This document shows positions 33,197 to 43,063 of a stretch of DNA of 64,000 nt, piece after piece; position 1 is the stretch's first letter, and each line of letters opens with the position of its first letter. Both the position numbers and the translations under genes were made by a program. This stretch comes from Litchfieldella rifensis. GTDB taxonomy: Bacteria > Pseudomonadota > Gammaproteobacteria > Pseudomonadales > Halomonadaceae. Location of the stretch: positions 1 through 64,000 of the forward strand of contig NZ_JBHRUG010000019.1 of the NCBI RefSeq assembly GCF_042646605.1, read 5' to 3'. The notes beneath the pieces are model-generated. The model was given only the letters and a program-made list of their open reading frames with translations, was not told the DNA's origin and did no database searches.

Positions 33197-33487
33197 GGGT
33201 CCGGATAACTCTTGTTGAAAACCACTCCATACAGGGACAACAGCGCGCCCGTGGGGTGCGGCGCGTTGCCTCGGGCGGCGCCCAGTATACACGAGCGCGA
33301 GTATCGCGTCCGGCCAGGCCATGGCGACCATGCCGTCCAGTCTCGCCACGGTGGTCAGGCCAGCTCCCGGCTGACGTCGGTGCTGCTGTGCGATATGATG
33401 CCCCAAGGAGCCGTGAGTCGCGACCCCGGTCACCATTTTCCCTCTGGCACCGGGTCCTGTCGACGCTTAAACAACGAGGCCAACAGC

Positions 33488-35062
33488 ATGTCCGATGCCC
33501 AAAGCACCGCCCCCCGTCCGGTGGCGTTGATCATTCTCGATGGCTACGGCCATAACGAAGACACCGCATCCAACGCCATCGCCGCCGCCAACACGCCGGT
33601 GATGGATCGCCTGACCCGCGACTTTCCCAGCAGCCTGATCCATACCGACGGCAAGTACGTCGGCCTGCCCGATGGGCAGATGGGCAACTCCGAGGTCGGC
33701 CATATGAACCTTGGCGCCGGACGCATCGTCTACCAGGACTTCACCCGCATCACCAAGGCCATCGAGGATGGCGAGTTGGCCAACAATGTCGTGCTCACGG
33801 CGCCCATCGATGCCGCCGTCGAGGCGGGCAAGGCCGTGCATCTGCTGGGTCTGCTATCGCCCGGTGGCGTGCACAGCCATGAGGACCACATCCTGGCCAT
33901 GGCCGAGCTGGCCGCCACACGCGGTGCCAAGCGCATCTACCTGCACGCCTTCCTCGACGGCCGTGACACCGCCCCCAAGAGCGCCCGGGCCTCGATCGAG
34001 CGCGTCAATGCCAGGCTCGCCGAACTCGTCGGCGAGAACAACGGCTTCGTCGCCTCGTTGATCGGCCGCTACTTCGCGATGGACCGCGACAACCGCTGGG
34101 ATCGCGTCGAGAAAGCCTATCGCCTGCTCACCCAGGGCGAGGGTAAACATGTCGTCGAGCGGGCCGAAGCGGGTCTCGCCGCCGCCTACGAGCGCGACGA
34201 AACCGATGAGTTCGTCGCCGCCACCAGCGTGCGCCCCGCTGGACGAGCCGTAACCATGGAAGATGGCGATGCGGCGATCTTCATGAACTTCCGCGCCGAC
34301 CGTGCCCGCGAGCTGACCCGCGCCTTCGTCGAGGACGACTTCGCCGGTTTCGCACGACAGGCGCGGCCACGACTCGCCTTCGATGGCCTGGTGATGCTGA
34401 CCCAGTATGCCGCCGATATTCCCGCGCCGGCCGCCTTCCCGCCGGAAAACCTGCACAACACCCTGGGCGAGATCATGGAGAGGCGCGGCAAGACCCAACT
34501 GCGCATCGCCGAGACCGAGAAATACGCCCACGTGACGTTCTTCTTCTCCGGTGGCCGCGAAGCCGAGTATGACGGCGAGACCCGCGAGCTGATTCCTTCG
34601 CCTCAGGACGTCAGGACCTACGACGAGAAGCCCGAGATGAGTGCCTTCGAGGTCACCGACAAGCTGGTGGCGGCAATCGATTCCGGCAAGTTCGACCTGA
34701 TCGTGTGCAATTACGCCAACGGCGACATGGTCGGCCACACCGGCAAGTTTGACGCCGCGGTCAAGGCCATCGAGGCCGTCGACGAATGCGTGGGCCGGGT
34801 GGTGGAAGCCATCGAGCGCACCGGTGGCGAGTGCCTGATCACCGCCGACCACGGCAACGCCGAGCAGATGGTCAACCCCGAGACCGGCGCCCCCCAGACC
34901 GCCCACACGACCTGTGAGGTGCCGCTGATCTATGTCAGCAAGCGCGCCGCCAAGTTGCGCGATGACGGTCGCCTGTGCGACATCGCCCCGACCCTGCTGA
35001 CCATGATGGGCGAAGCGGTGCCGCAGGAGATGACCGGCCGGGTACTGATCGATTACTCCTGA
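33488..35062 (+). CDS. gpmI: 2,3-bisphosphoglycerate-independent phosphoglycerate mutase
   Basis: 524 residues from the ATG at 33488 (GAGG upstream). Alkaline-phosphatase superfamily Mn enzyme of glycolysis. Metal-site ALIILDGYGHNEDTASNA at the N-terminus, the phospho-serine segment DGQMGNSEVGHMNLGAGR, NYANGDMVGHTGKF and ITADHGNAEQM are all intact. Interconverts 3- and 2-phosphoglycerate, so it also links the glycerate pathway in this window to gluconeogenesis. Followed directly by an envC-like gene. Confidence 0.96.
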   Translation: MSDAQSTAPRPVALIILDGYGHNEDTASNAIAAANTPVMDRLTRDFPSSLIHTDGKYVGLPDGQMGNSEVGHMNLGAGRIVYQDFTRITKAIEDGELANNVVLTAPIDAAVEAGKAVHLLGLLSPGGVHSHEDHILAMAELAATRGAKRIYLHAFLDGRDTAPKSARASIERVNARLAELVGENNGFVASLIGRYFAMDRDNRWDRVEKAYRLLTQGEGKHVVERAEAGLAAAYERDETDEFVAATSVRPAGRAVTMEDGDAAIFMNFRADRARELTRAFVEDDFAGFARQARPRLAFDGLVMLTQYAADIPAPAAFPPENLHNTLGEIMERRGKTQLRIAETEKYAHVTFFFSGGREAEYDGETRELIPSPQDVRTYDEKPEMSAFEVTDKLVAAIDSGKFDLIVCNYANGDMVGHTGKFDAAVKAIEAVDECVGRVVEAIERTGGECLITADHGNAEQMVNPETGAPQTAHTTCEVPLIYVSKRAAKLRDDGRLCDIAPTLLTMMGEAVPQEMTGRVLIDYS

Positions 35063-36226
35063 GTGCAATCCGCGAGCCAGGCCTTGAGTAAGTCCCGATG
35101 GCTGGGGGTGGCGCTGAGTGTACTGCTGCTCGTCGCGCCGCCCCTCGCGGCTCAGCCCAGCGAGCGCGAGGCGCGCGAGCGTCTCGATGCCATTGGTGGC
35201 GAGATTCGGGCGCTGTCCCAACGGTTGGGCGTGACCCGCGATGCCCGTGACGAGGCCGAAGAGGCCCTGCGCGAGGTGGAAACCTCGCTGGCCACGACCC
35301 ATCGCCGACTGGACGCCCTGCAGGCCGAGCGTCGTCAGCTCGACGACGAGGTCGAACGACTCGAGCGAGTGCGCCGTTCACTCGAAGGCGAGCGCCGAGA
35401 GCAAATCGCGGCGCTCGAGGTCCAGCTCGACGCGCTCTATCGTCTTGGCCTGACACCGCAGCTCAAGCTGTTGCTCAATCAGGACGACCCTTCCCGTCTG
35501 GATCGGCTGCAGACCTACCTCAACCACCTCTCCCGCGCTCGCAATGCCCGCCTGGATGAACTCGAGCGCCTCGATCGCGAGCTTGCCGACAACCGTCGCG
35601 CACTGGACGAGCGCGCCGAGCGGCTGGATGTCCTGTCGGACGAGCTGCAACGCCGCAGCGCCGAACTGGCCGAGCAGATGGCCGAGCGTCAGACGCTGGT
35701 CAGCGAACTCGATGCCCGCTATGCCAGCGAACAGGCACGGCTGGAGGATCTCAACCAGGACCGGGCGCATGCCGAACGCCTGCTGCGCCAGGTACAGGAA
35801 GAACTGGCCCGGCTCGAGCGTCCCCCCCCGTCCACCGCCATCGAGCGCACTGAGGGCAAACTCCCCTGGCCAGTACAGGGCCGTGTGATGTCGACCTTCG
35901 GCAACGGCAGCGGCGTCAACCTCAACGGGATGGTCATCGGCGCGGCCGAAGGCAGTCCGGTTCAGGCGGTACATGCCGGCCGCGTGGTGTTCGCCGACTG
36001 GATGCGCGGCTTCGGCAACCTGCTGATCATCGACCATGGCGATCAGATCATGACCCTGCATGCCCATCTGCAGCACTTCGCCGTGAGCGTCGGTGAAGCC
36101 GTCGAAGGCGGCGACACCATCGCGGCGGTAGGCGTCAGCGGTGGGCGCGACGTCCCGGCGCTGTATTTCGAGGTCCGCCGGGGAGGCGAGCCCATCGATC
36201 CCCAACGCTGGATCGCACGCCCATGA
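35063..36226 (+). CDS. EnvC-like murein hydrolase activator
   Basis: 387 residues if the GTG directly after the gpmI stop is used; a TTG 21 bp later is an alternative. Signal peptide (LGVALSVLLLVAPPLAAQ), a long coiled coil (about residues 35-265, dense in Glu/Arg/Leu heptads), then a LytM/M23 domain. That domain is degenerate: the usual H-x3-D metal site is replaced (VNLNGMVIGA) and the final HFEVR is YFEVR. It therefore probably activates amidases at the septum rather than cutting peptidoglycan. gpmI-envC-ctpA is a conserved order. Confidence 0.88.
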   Translation: MQSASQALSKSRWLGVALSVLLLVAPPLAAQPSEREARERLDAIGGEIRALSQRLGVTRDARDEAEEALREVETSLATTHRRLDALQAERRQLDDEVERLERVRRSLEGERREQIAALEVQLDALYRLGLTPQLKLLLNQDDPSRLDRLQTYLNHLSRARNARLDELERLDRELADNRRALDERAERLDVLSDELQRRSAELAEQMAERQTLVSELDARYASEQARLEDLNQDRAHAERLLRQVQEELARLERPPPSTAIERTEGKLPWPVQGRVMSTFGNGSGVNLNGMVIGAAEGSPVQAVHAGRVVFADWMRGFGNLLIIDHGDQIMTLHAHLQHFAVSVGEAVEGGDTIAAVGVSGGRDVPALYFEVRRGGEPIDPQRWIARP

Positions 36227-36327
36227 CCTTTCGTGGTCATAACTCGGTAGGCTATGGATTATGCCCCGGCTCAGCGGCTATGCTGGGCCCACGCTTCACC
36301 GTTCTCGCCATTGCGTCTGGAGTCAGC

Positions 36328-37611
36328 ATGCCCGTTACCGCATCCAAACATTTCCTGGTCTGGCTTCTGTTAGCGGCGTTTTTGGCGCTGCCCGTACAAG
36401 CCCAGGCAAAGACATCGGCCGACGAATTGCCGATCGAGGACATCCAGACCTTCGCCGAGGTTTTCGAGCGCATCAAGCGCGCCTATGTCGAGGATGTCGA
36501 TGACAGCACTCTGCTGCGCAACGCCATGCGCGGCATGCTGGGCGAACTCGACCCCCACTCGGCCTATCTCGGCCAGGAAGAATTCGACAGCCTGCGGGAA
36601 TCCACCGAAGGCCAGTTCGGCGGCATCGGCATCGAGGTGGGTATGGAAGACGGGCAACTGACGGTGATTTCGCCCATCGACGATACGCCTGCGGCCCGCG
36701 CCGGCTTGCAGTCCCGCGATATCATCCTGCGAGTCGACGGCACCTCCACCGACAGCCTGTCGCTGCAGGAAGCCGTGACGCTGATGCGTGGCGAGCCGGG
36801 TACCAAGGTCGACATCACCATTCTGCGCAACGGCGAGTCGGCGCCGCGCACGATCACGCTGACACGGGAAATCATTCGCACCGAGAGCGTCAAGAGCGAG
36901 CTGCTCGAGCCCCGCTACGGGTACCTGCGTGTCAGCCAGTTCCAGAACCGCACCGGCGATCAGGTACGCGAGGCGATTGCCCGCCTGGAACGCGACGCAC
37001 CGCTCAACGGCCTGGTACTCGACTTGCGCAACAACCCCGGCGGCGTGCTGCAGGCTGCCGTGGCGGTGGCCGACGCCTTCCTCGACAGCGGCCTGATCGT
37101 CTATACCGAAGGGCGCCTGCCCGACAGCGACATGCGCTTCTCCGCCAGCCGCGACACCGCCGCCCCCGAGGTCCCCATGGTGGTGCTCATCAACGGCGGC
37201 AGCGCCTCGGCGGCGGAAATCGTCGCCGGAGCCCTGCAAGACCAGCGTCGCGCCGTGGTGATGGGCACCGACAGCTTCGGCAAGGGCTCGGTGCAGCAGG
37301 TCATGCCGCTCGGCAACGGCGACGGGCTCAAGCTGACCACCGCGCTCTATTACACCCCCAACGGTCGTTCGATCCAGGCGCAGGGCATCGAACCCGATGT
37401 GGAAGTGGTGCGTGGACGCCTGGAGGTCGCCGAAAACAGCAATATCCAGCTACGCGAGTCAGACCTGGAAGGGCACCTGCAGGGCAACGGGGAAGAGCGT
37501 CAACGGCGAGAAGGCAACGCACGCCTGAGCGAAGACTACCAGCTTGGCGAAGCGCTCAACCTGCTCAAGGCGCTGAACGTGCTGGGACAGCGCGCCACCC
37601 CCGCCGGCTAG
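36328..37611 (+). CDS. ctpA: C-terminal processing peptidase (S41, CtpA/Prc type)
   Basis: 427 residues from the ATG at 36328 (GGAG upstream), which begins directly with a signal peptide (FLVWLLLAAFLALPVQAQA). Order: N-terminal cap with MLGELDPHSAYL, PDZ domain (GIGIEVGMEDGQLTVISPIDDTPA...), then the S41 core with LVLDLRNNPGG, the nucleophile serine in NGGSASAAEIVAGALQD and the general-base lysine in TDSFGKGSVQ. Periplasmic protease; in relatives it processes peptidoglycan-associated proteins with an adaptor. Confidence 0.94.
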   Translation: MPVTASKHFLVWLLLAAFLALPVQAQAKTSADELPIEDIQTFAEVFERIKRAYVEDVDDSTLLRNAMRGMLGELDPHSAYLGQEEFDSLRESTEGQFGGIGIEVGMEDGQLTVISPIDDTPAARAGLQSRDIILRVDGTSTDSLSLQEAVTLMRGEPGTKVDITILRNGESAPRTITLTREIIRTESVKSELLEPRYGYLRVSQFQNRTGDQVREAIARLERDAPLNGLVLDLRNNPGGVLQAAVAVADAFLDSGLIVYTEGRLPDSDMRFSASRDTAAPEVPMVVLINGGSASAAEIVAGALQDQRRAVVMGTDSFGKGSVQQVMPLGNGDGLKLTTALYYTPNGRSIQAQGIEPDVEVVRGRLEVAENSNIQLRESDLEGHLQGNGEERQRREGNARLSEDYQLGEALNLLKALNVLGQRATPAG

Positions 37612-37620
37612 AGCAAGGTT

Positions 37621-37648
37621 GGCAAAACGGGGTACGCGAGGTTTTGCC
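37621..37648. terminator. Hairpin between convergent ctpA and ubiI
   Basis: GGCAAAAC (37621-37628), 12-nt loop, GTTTTGCC (37641-37648). Located 10 bp after ctpA and 36 bp before the ubiI stop. T-content is in the stem itself; moderate support as a bidirectional terminator. Confidence 0.45.
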
Positions 37649-37683
37649 GAGCCTTTCCGCCCGGGCCACTTTCTGCAAAAGCC

Positions 37684-38901
37684 TCAGCGGCAGGAGGCGG
37701 GCAGGCGTCCACGCTCGCCGATTGCCTGTCGCATCAACAACCGTTTGAGCGGCGTCAGGCGATCGACGCCGGACAGGCCCAGATTGCGCGCCAGCTGCCA
37801 TGCCGGGTGGCGCGCCCCGAACAGCAGCCGAAAACCGTCCATCATCGCCAGCATGGCCGCATTGTCCCCGCGCCGTCGCCGCGCGTAGCGCGACAGGACG
37901 CGTACATCGCCCAGCTCGGCTCCGCGCGACCGCGCCCGCAGCAACTCCTCGGCCAGCACCGCCACATCCATCAACCCCAGATTGACGCCCTGGCCCGCCA
38001 GCGGATGAATGTTATGGGCCGCGTCGCCGACCAGGGCCAGGCCCGATGACACGTAAGAGGCGGCATGCCGCTGGGCGAGGGCAAAGCTGACCGCTGCGTC
38101 GATGACCTCGACGCGGCCCAGGCGGCGTTCGAAGGCCTCCTCCAGCGCCACCCCCAGGGCTTCGCGGGTCAGGCCGGTCAGTCGTTCGGCCTCGTCGGGC
38201 GTCGTCGACCAGACGATCGAGCAGTAGCGATCCTCGCCATCCATCGTCAACGGCAGGAAGGCCAGCGGCCCGGTGGGCAAGAAGACCTGACGCGCCACCC
38301 CTGCGTGAGGAAGCGCCACGCGCACCGTGGTCACCACCGCCCGATGCCCCGTGTCGCGCGCTTCGGCCTCGATACCGGCCAGCGTGCGCAGCCGTGAGCG
38401 GGCGCCATCGGCGGCCACCACCAGTGGCGCAGAGTAGGCACGGCCGTCCTTCAACGTCACCCGCCGGCCGCGGTCATCGTGCTGCAGATCGCCTACCTGG
38501 GCGTCGAACACCTGTTCCACCGCGGGCAGCTCGGCCAGCCGGGCCTCCAACGCCGCCAGGATGACGTCGTTCTCGACGATATGCCCCAGGGTGGGCACCC
38601 CGGCCTGCTCGGCGGCGAAACGGATCTCGCCACTGCCTTGCCCATCCCAGACCTGCATCGCGGTATAGGGCGTGACACGCCGGGCCGTCATCGCCGACCA
38701 TACCCCCAGGTGGGCGAACAAGCGACGCGACACTTCCGTCAGGGCGCTGACCCGCATCGCCGGCTGCCCACGACCGGCGTCCCCGTCCACGGGCCCCGGC
38801 CTGGCATCCAGCACACACACCGCTACGCCGGCCTCGCCCAGCAGCGCCGCCAGCGTCGTTCCCACCATGCCGCCGCCCACCACGATCACCTCGGGCTGCA
38901 T
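37684..38901 (-). CDS. ubiI: UbiI/VisC-type FAD-dependent ubiquinone hydroxylase
   Basis: 405 residues from the ATG at 38901 (GGAGG upstream; starts directly at the FAD fold, VIVVGGGMVGTTLAALL). Second FAD motif VVAADGARSRLRTLAG and third LVGDAAHNIHPLAGQGVNLGLMD. Hydroxylates a ring carbon (C5 in E. coli) in ubiquinone synthesis. Last gene of ygfB-pepP-ubiH-ubiI. Confidence 0.85.
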   Translation of the reverse strand: MQPEVIVVGGGMVGTTLAALLGEAGVAVCVLDARPGPVDGDAGRGQPAMRVSALTEVSRRLFAHLGVWSAMTARRVTPYTAMQVWDGQGSGEIRFAAEQAGVPTLGHIVENDVILAALEARLAELPAVEQVFDAQVGDLQHDDRGRRVTLKDGRAYSAPLVVAADGARSRLRTLAGIEAEARDTGHRAVVTTVRVALPHAGVARQVFLPTGPLAFLPLTMDGEDRYCSIVWSTTPDEAERLTGLTREALGVALEEAFERRLGRVEVIDAAVSFALAQRHAASYVSSGLALVGDAAHNIHPLAGQGVNLGLMDVAVLAEELLRARSRGAELGDVRVLSRYARRRRGDNAAMLAMMDGFRLLFGARHPAWQLARNLGLSGVDRLTPLKRLLMRQAIGERGRLPASCR

Positions 38902-39017
38902 CCCCCATCCTCCGCCTGTTCTTCCATCGTTCTGCATTGTCGCCTGCCTTATTCGTGGCGCTCCCAGCACCGCGCAACGCAGCGATTTGCTCGCGCAGGC
39001 ATTTAGTCAGTGCGTCC

Positions 39018-40223
39018 CTAACGCTCCATGCCCATCGCACGCCTGGTCAGGCTGCGCCGCAGCGGTCCGGCCAGATTGAGCCCCACCAGCCCCGCAGCGC
39101 GGGCATGCGAAAGCAACGGGTGGTCGATACCGAACAACCGGATCAGGCCATCGCTGAAGCGAATCACGTTGTGCCGGTCGTGCTCCCGGCGACGCTCGAA
39201 GTCGCCGAGCGTGGTCATGTCCCCCGGCGCCTGACCGTATGCCAGCCCCGCTTCCAGCGCGGCCACCAGATCCATGACGCCGCGCAGCGCCAGATTGAAC
39301 CCCTGACCGGCCACCGGATGCAGGGCATGGGCGGCGTTGCCCAGCACCGCCAGCCCCGGGCGCACCGACTCCTCGGCCGTGATCAGCGACAGCGGATAGG
39401 CATGGCGCTGGCCGACACGGCGGAAGCGCCCGGCCCGCTCGCCGAAGGCCTGCTGCAACTCGGCCAGGAAATCGCCGTTATCGAGCGCCAGGCACGCCCG
39501 TTCGTCACCGGCACGGTGGGTCCAGATCAGTGCCATGCGATTGCCGGCCAGCGGCAGCAGGGCGATGGGCCCCTCGTCGGTGAAGCGCTCGTAGGCCATG
39601 CCCTGGTGCGCTCGGCTGACCTCAAGGTTGGCGATCAAGGCGACCTGGGCGTAGGGCGTTTCACGGCTGGCAATCCCCAGGCGCTCCTTGAGCCCCGAGC
39701 GTCCTCCATCGGCCAGTACCGTCAACCCCGCCTCCAGCGAACTGCCATCGGAAAGCCGCAAGCGGTGGCCACCGGCCATCGCCGCGATGTCATCCACCTT
39801 GGCCGGGCAGTGCCAATGCAGGGGCTGCGTCGCCAGGTGACGGTGCAGGATCCGCCCCATCCAGGCATTGGGGATCACATAGCCCAGCGCGTCGACGCCC
39901 AGTTCGTCCGCGGACAGCCGGGTGACGCCGAGGCGCCCACGCTCGCTGACGTGAATGCGGCGAATCGGCTCCGCCTCCCGGGCCATGGCCGCCCACACGC
40001 CGAGACGCTCGAAGTGCGCCTTCGACCCCTGGGCGATAGCGCTGGCCCGCGCGTCGAAACTGGGCTGATACCCGGTCACGTCATGAGCGGCGGCCATCGG
40101 TGCCGCTTCGATCACCGCCACGTCGAGGCCATGACGCGCAATCGAGGGCGCCAGAGCCGCACCGAGGCTGGCCCCGACCAGCCCACCACCGACGATGGCG
40201 ATATCCACCCGTCGTGTCTGCAT
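39018..40223 (-). CDS. ubiH: UbiH, 2-octaprenyl-6-methoxyphenol hydroxylase
   Basis: 401 residues from the ATG at 40223 (AAGGA 8 bp upstream; another in-frame ATG at 40241). FAD fold DIAIVGGGLVGASLGAAL, VLADGGRSGLKERLGI, and VLGNAAHALHPVAGQGFNLALRGVMDL. Hydroxylates C1 of the ubiquinone ring. Paralogue of the next gene; identity as UbiH rests mainly on its conserved place between pepP and ubiI. Confidence 0.88.
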   Translation of the reverse strand: MQTRRVDIAIVGGGLVGASLGAALAPSIARHGLDVAVIEAAPMAAAHDVTGYQPSFDARASAIAQGSKAHFERLGVWAAMAREAEPIRRIHVSERGRLGVTRLSADELGVDALGYVIPNAWMGRILHRHLATQPLHWHCPAKVDDIAAMAGGHRLRLSDGSSLEAGLTVLADGGRSGLKERLGIASRETPYAQVALIANLEVSRAHQGMAYERFTDEGPIALLPLAGNRMALIWTHRAGDERACLALDNGDFLAELQQAFGERAGRFRRVGQRHAYPLSLITAEESVRPGLAVLGNAAHALHPVAGQGFNLALRGVMDLVAALEAGLAYGQAPGDMTTLGDFERRREHDRHNVIRFSDGLIRLFGIDHPLLSHARAAGLVGLNLAGPLRRSLTRRAMGMER

Positions 40224-40335
40224 GTCGTCTATCCTTTTCATCGCAGACCCTCGGCCTGCACGGGCCATAGCATGCCATACCGTAGTCGCATTACGTAAAA
40301 TACGTAAACCCACGGAACAGCAAGACGGCGAGTGT

Positions 40336-41673
40336 TCACTTGTTGAGCATCAGGGCCTCGATATCCTCGGCTCGCTTGGGCACCGCTCGGCTCAGTACCT
40401 CGTGTCCCTCCACGGTGACGGCCACGTCATCCTCGATGCGAATGCCGATACCACGCAGCGCAGGAGGAATGTCTTCTTCATCGGGGATATACAGCCCCGG
40501 CTCAACCGTCAGTACCATGCCCGGGGCCAGACGACGAGGCTCGCCAGCGAGGCGATAGCTGCCGACATCGTGCACGTCCAGCCCCAGCCAATGGGAAGTG
40601 GAATGGAGGTAGAAACGGCGATAGCTCTGGGCCTCGATACAGGCCTCGAGCTCACCTTCCAGCAGGCCTAGCTCGAGCAGGCCGCGGGTCAGGTCGCGCA
40701 CCACACCGTCATGGATCTCGCTCAGCGTCACGCCAGGGGCAACGGCCGCGATGGCCCGCTCCTGGGCGACCAGCACCACATCGTAGAGCGCACGCTGGGC
40801 GGCGCTGAAGCGACCATTGATCGGAAAGGTGCGGGTGATATCCCCCGCATAGAGATCGAACTCGGCACCCGCATCGATCAGCACCAACTCACCGTCGCGC
40901 AGGATGTCGCGATTCTCGATGTAATGCAGCACACAGGCGTTGGCGCCGCTCCCCACGATGCTGGCATAGGCCGGACCACTGGCGCCCTGCCAGACGAATT
41001 CGTGCTCCAGTTCGGCCTGCAGGTGATACTCGTGTAGCCCGGGACGTGCCGCCTGCATGGCGCGACGATGGGCACGCGCGGAAACCTCTCCGGCATGGCG
41101 TAGCAAGGCCAACTCGGCCTCGCTCTTGATCAGGCGCTGGGCATGGATGAGGTCGCCGACATCGGCAAAGGCGTGCGGTGCCACGGCGCCACGACGCTGC
41201 CGACTCACCAGCTTGCCACGCAGGCGCTCCGCCAGCGCCAACGCCTCGCGACTGTCGAGAGGCAGGTACAGCGCTTCACGACCATCGAGCAATGCCGGCA
41301 GTTGCTCGTCACGCTGGGCATTCTCGAAGGCCTCGTCGATGCCGAACCGCTCCACGGCACCGGCCGCGCCCAGGCGAATGCCGGTCCAGGCCTCCAGGGC
41401 CGGATCCTTGTCCTGGCAGAACAACAGCGTCTCGCCCCCCTCACGGCCGGGCAGCAGCAGCAGCAGGGCATCCGGCTCGGGAAACCCGGTCAGGTAATGG
41501 AAATCGCTGTTCTGGCGAAAGGCATAGTCGCTGTCACGACTGCGCGTCACCAGCTTGGCGGACGGCAGCAGTACGGCACTGTTGGGGGGCAGGGCGGCCA
41601 TCAGCGCCAGACGCCGGGTGCGGTACTCTTCCAGCGCGATCGGCGCCGGGCGGGGCAGGATGTCTCGGGACAT
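40336..41673 (-). CDS. pepP: Xaa-Pro aminopeptidase P
   Basis: 445 residues. N-terminal AMP_N domain with SRDSDYAFRQNSDFHYLTGFPEPDA, then the pita-bread M24 fold. Metal ligands visible in DAGAEFDLYAGDITRTFP, HSTSHWLGLDVHDVG, LTVEPGLYIP and GIRIEDDV. Removes N-terminal residues preceding proline. Sits between ygfB-type gene and ubiH. Confidence 0.94.
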   Translation of the reverse strand: MSRDILPRPAPIALEEYRTRRLALMAALPPNSAVLLPSAKLVTRSRDSDYAFRQNSDFHYLTGFPEPDALLLLLPGREGGETLLFCQDKDPALEAWTGIRLGAAGAVERFGIDEAFENAQRDEQLPALLDGREALYLPLDSREALALAERLRGKLVSRQRRGAVAPHAFADVGDLIHAQRLIKSEAELALLRHAGEVSARAHRRAMQAARPGLHEYHLQAELEHEFVWQGASGPAYASIVGSGANACVLHYIENRDILRDGELVLIDAGAEFDLYAGDITRTFPINGRFSAAQRALYDVVLVAQERAIAAVAPGVTLSEIHDGVVRDLTRGLLELGLLEGELEACIEAQSYRRFYLHSTSHWLGLDVHDVGSYRLAGEPRRLAPGMVLTVEPGLYIPDEEDIPPALRGIGIRIEDDVAVTVEGHEVLSRAVPKRAEDIEALMLNK

Positions 41674-41682
41674 CGGGGCTCC

Positions 41683-42249
41683 TTAGTCTTGGGGCTGCTC
41701 GACCTGCGGCTTGCCGGGATGCTGTTCGGTATAGAGCAGCATGGCCGCCATCCGTGCATGCTCGGTCAGGGCGAAGAGGTCGCTCTCGTTGTCGCTGCTG
41801 TCTTCGAGTTCGACGTCCAGGCTCGCCAGCGTCTCGAGATCCTCGAGGGCCTCGCGCAAGCTGGCCGACCAGGCGTCACGGGTGGCGGCGGCGGTGGCGT
41901 TCACCACCTCCAGCCAGCCCAGGGCCCATTCCTGCAAGCCACGGGCCCGCTCGGCGAGCGAGAACATCTCGTCGGGCAGCAGGGGCTCATAATTCAGCTC
42001 AGCCGCCGCCAGCGCCGCCAGACTCTGGCGGCGCCAGCCGAGCAGAATCTCGGCACTCTGTGGATCCTCGGGTTGCTCGACGCCCAAGGAAGCGCACACC
42101 TCCTCGAGCCAGGCCTCGGCGGAGAGATCGTGCAGGGCCAGTTCGGCGGCGAGGCGACCGTCGAGGAAAGCCGGCGATTGCAAACTGCCATGCCGCAGGA
42201 AAACATCAGCGATGGTGGAAAAGTCGAGATGCTCGTTGATCAATGACAT
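41683..42249 (-). CDS. ygfB: UPF0149 (YgfB/YecA) family protein
   Basis: 188 residues from the ATG at 42249. All-helical protein opening LINEHLDFSTIADVFLRHGSLQSPAFLDGRLAA, with a later LLPDEMFSLAERARGLQEWALGWL, both characteristic. It lacks the C-terminal zinc motif of YecA/SecA-type members. In Pseudomonas YgfB affects ampD expression. First gene of the pepP-ubiH-ubiI operon and divergent from zapA. Confidence 0.9.
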   Translation of the reverse strand: MSLINEHLDFSTIADVFLRHGSLQSPAFLDGRLAAELALHDLSAEAWLEEVCASLGVEQPEDPQSAEILLGWRRQSLAALAAAELNYEPLLPDEMFSLAERARGLQEWALGWLEVVNATAAATRDAWSASLREALEDLETLASLDVELEDSSDNESDLFALTEHARMAAMLLYTEQHPGKPQVEQPQD

Positions 42250-42505
42250 GCAACATTCCGTGGGTCCTATGATGATTCCCGGCTGCTGTGCCGCCGGGGC
42301 GGGGCGACCGTGTTCGGTACGTGGCCGCCATGTGACGCGTCGGCACCGGGGGGCCGGGTGCGTTGACCGCTTGTGAACGGCTCTCTTATAGTGATCCGAC
42401 ACCTCGACATTCTAGGCGTTGGGCGAGTCGTCGGCGAGCGCGGACCACTCTAGCCTAACGCAGGGACCAAGCTGTGAACGACGCTTGTCCCGCCAGGAGC
42501 CCGTC

Positions 42506-42808
42506 ATGACCGATGACTCTCGATCGACCACCGAAATCACGCTACTCGGGCGCAGTTATGTCATCGCCTGCCCTCCGGAAGAGCAGGAGCAACTCAAGCG
42601 TGCCGCTCGCTATCTCGATCGCGCCATGCACGGCATCCATGCCCGTGGCAAGGTGTTGGGCGCCGAGAAGATCGCGATCATGGCCGCGCTCAATATCACC
42701 CACGAGTTACTGCAGACCCTCGAAGAACGCAAGGACAGCGAGGCCAGCCTGGCACGGCTGAGCGAGCGCCTGGACCAGGCCCTGGCCGGCACGTCGAGGC
42801 AAGGCTAA
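42506..42808 (+). CDS. zapA: Cell-division protein ZapA
   Basis: 100 residues from the ATG at 42506 (CAGGAG upstream). Globular head TTEITLLGRSYVIACPPEEQEQLKRAARYLD and a C-terminal coiled coil (ITHELLQTLEERKDSEASLARLSERLDQAL). Bundles FtsZ filaments. Genomic partner of 6S RNA and fau, as in E. coli. Confidence 0.93.
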   Translation: MTDDSRSTTEITLLGRSYVIACPPEEQEQLKRAARYLDRAMHGIHARGKVLGAEKIAIMAALNITHELLQTLEERKDSEASLARLSERLDQALAGTSRQG

Positions 42809-42858
42809 TCGTCGCTTAGCGCTTTGGCCTGCCGGCTCGCTCTGTTAGGATGAAGATT

Positions 42859-43040
42859 GTTCCCTGGAGTGTGCGCCAGTCATTATCGTCCCTCGAGCCT
42901 ATGCGCAGTACCCAGGGGGCCAAATGCTAGACAGGCCCGTGTGCATGTCCGTGCGACGGAAAGCCTGACGGTCTGTCTGCGGCCACCCACCTTGAACCAA
43001 TGGGTTCAAGGGCCAGAATGACAGCGGCACTCTGGGGAAC
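42859..43040 (+). ncRNA. ssrS: 6S RNA
   Basis: About 182 nt between zapA and fau, the standard locus. The ends pair as in all 6S RNAs: 5' GTTCCCTGGAGTGTGCGCCAG against 3' GGCACTCTGGGGAAC. The inner part can fold into the long hairpin with a central bulge that mimics an open promoter. A good -10-like element (TTAGGAT) precedes the 5' end by about 7 bp. Binds sigma-70 RNA polymerase in stationary phase. Ends are placed to within a few bases. Confidence 0.92.
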
Positions 43041-43063
43041 TCTTCATTACACCGCGGCGAGCC

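Noticed and set aside
31796..33290. GTATAC cores at 31796-31801 (inside rsmE) and 33285-33290 (between the rhodanese gene and gpmI)
   Set aside because: The flanks do not continue the palindrome and the genes are unrelated to purine use; they show the background frequency of the 6-mer.
33854..35302. A 482-codon antisense frame over gpmI
   Set aside because: Opposite a fully conserved enzyme gene; composition artefact.
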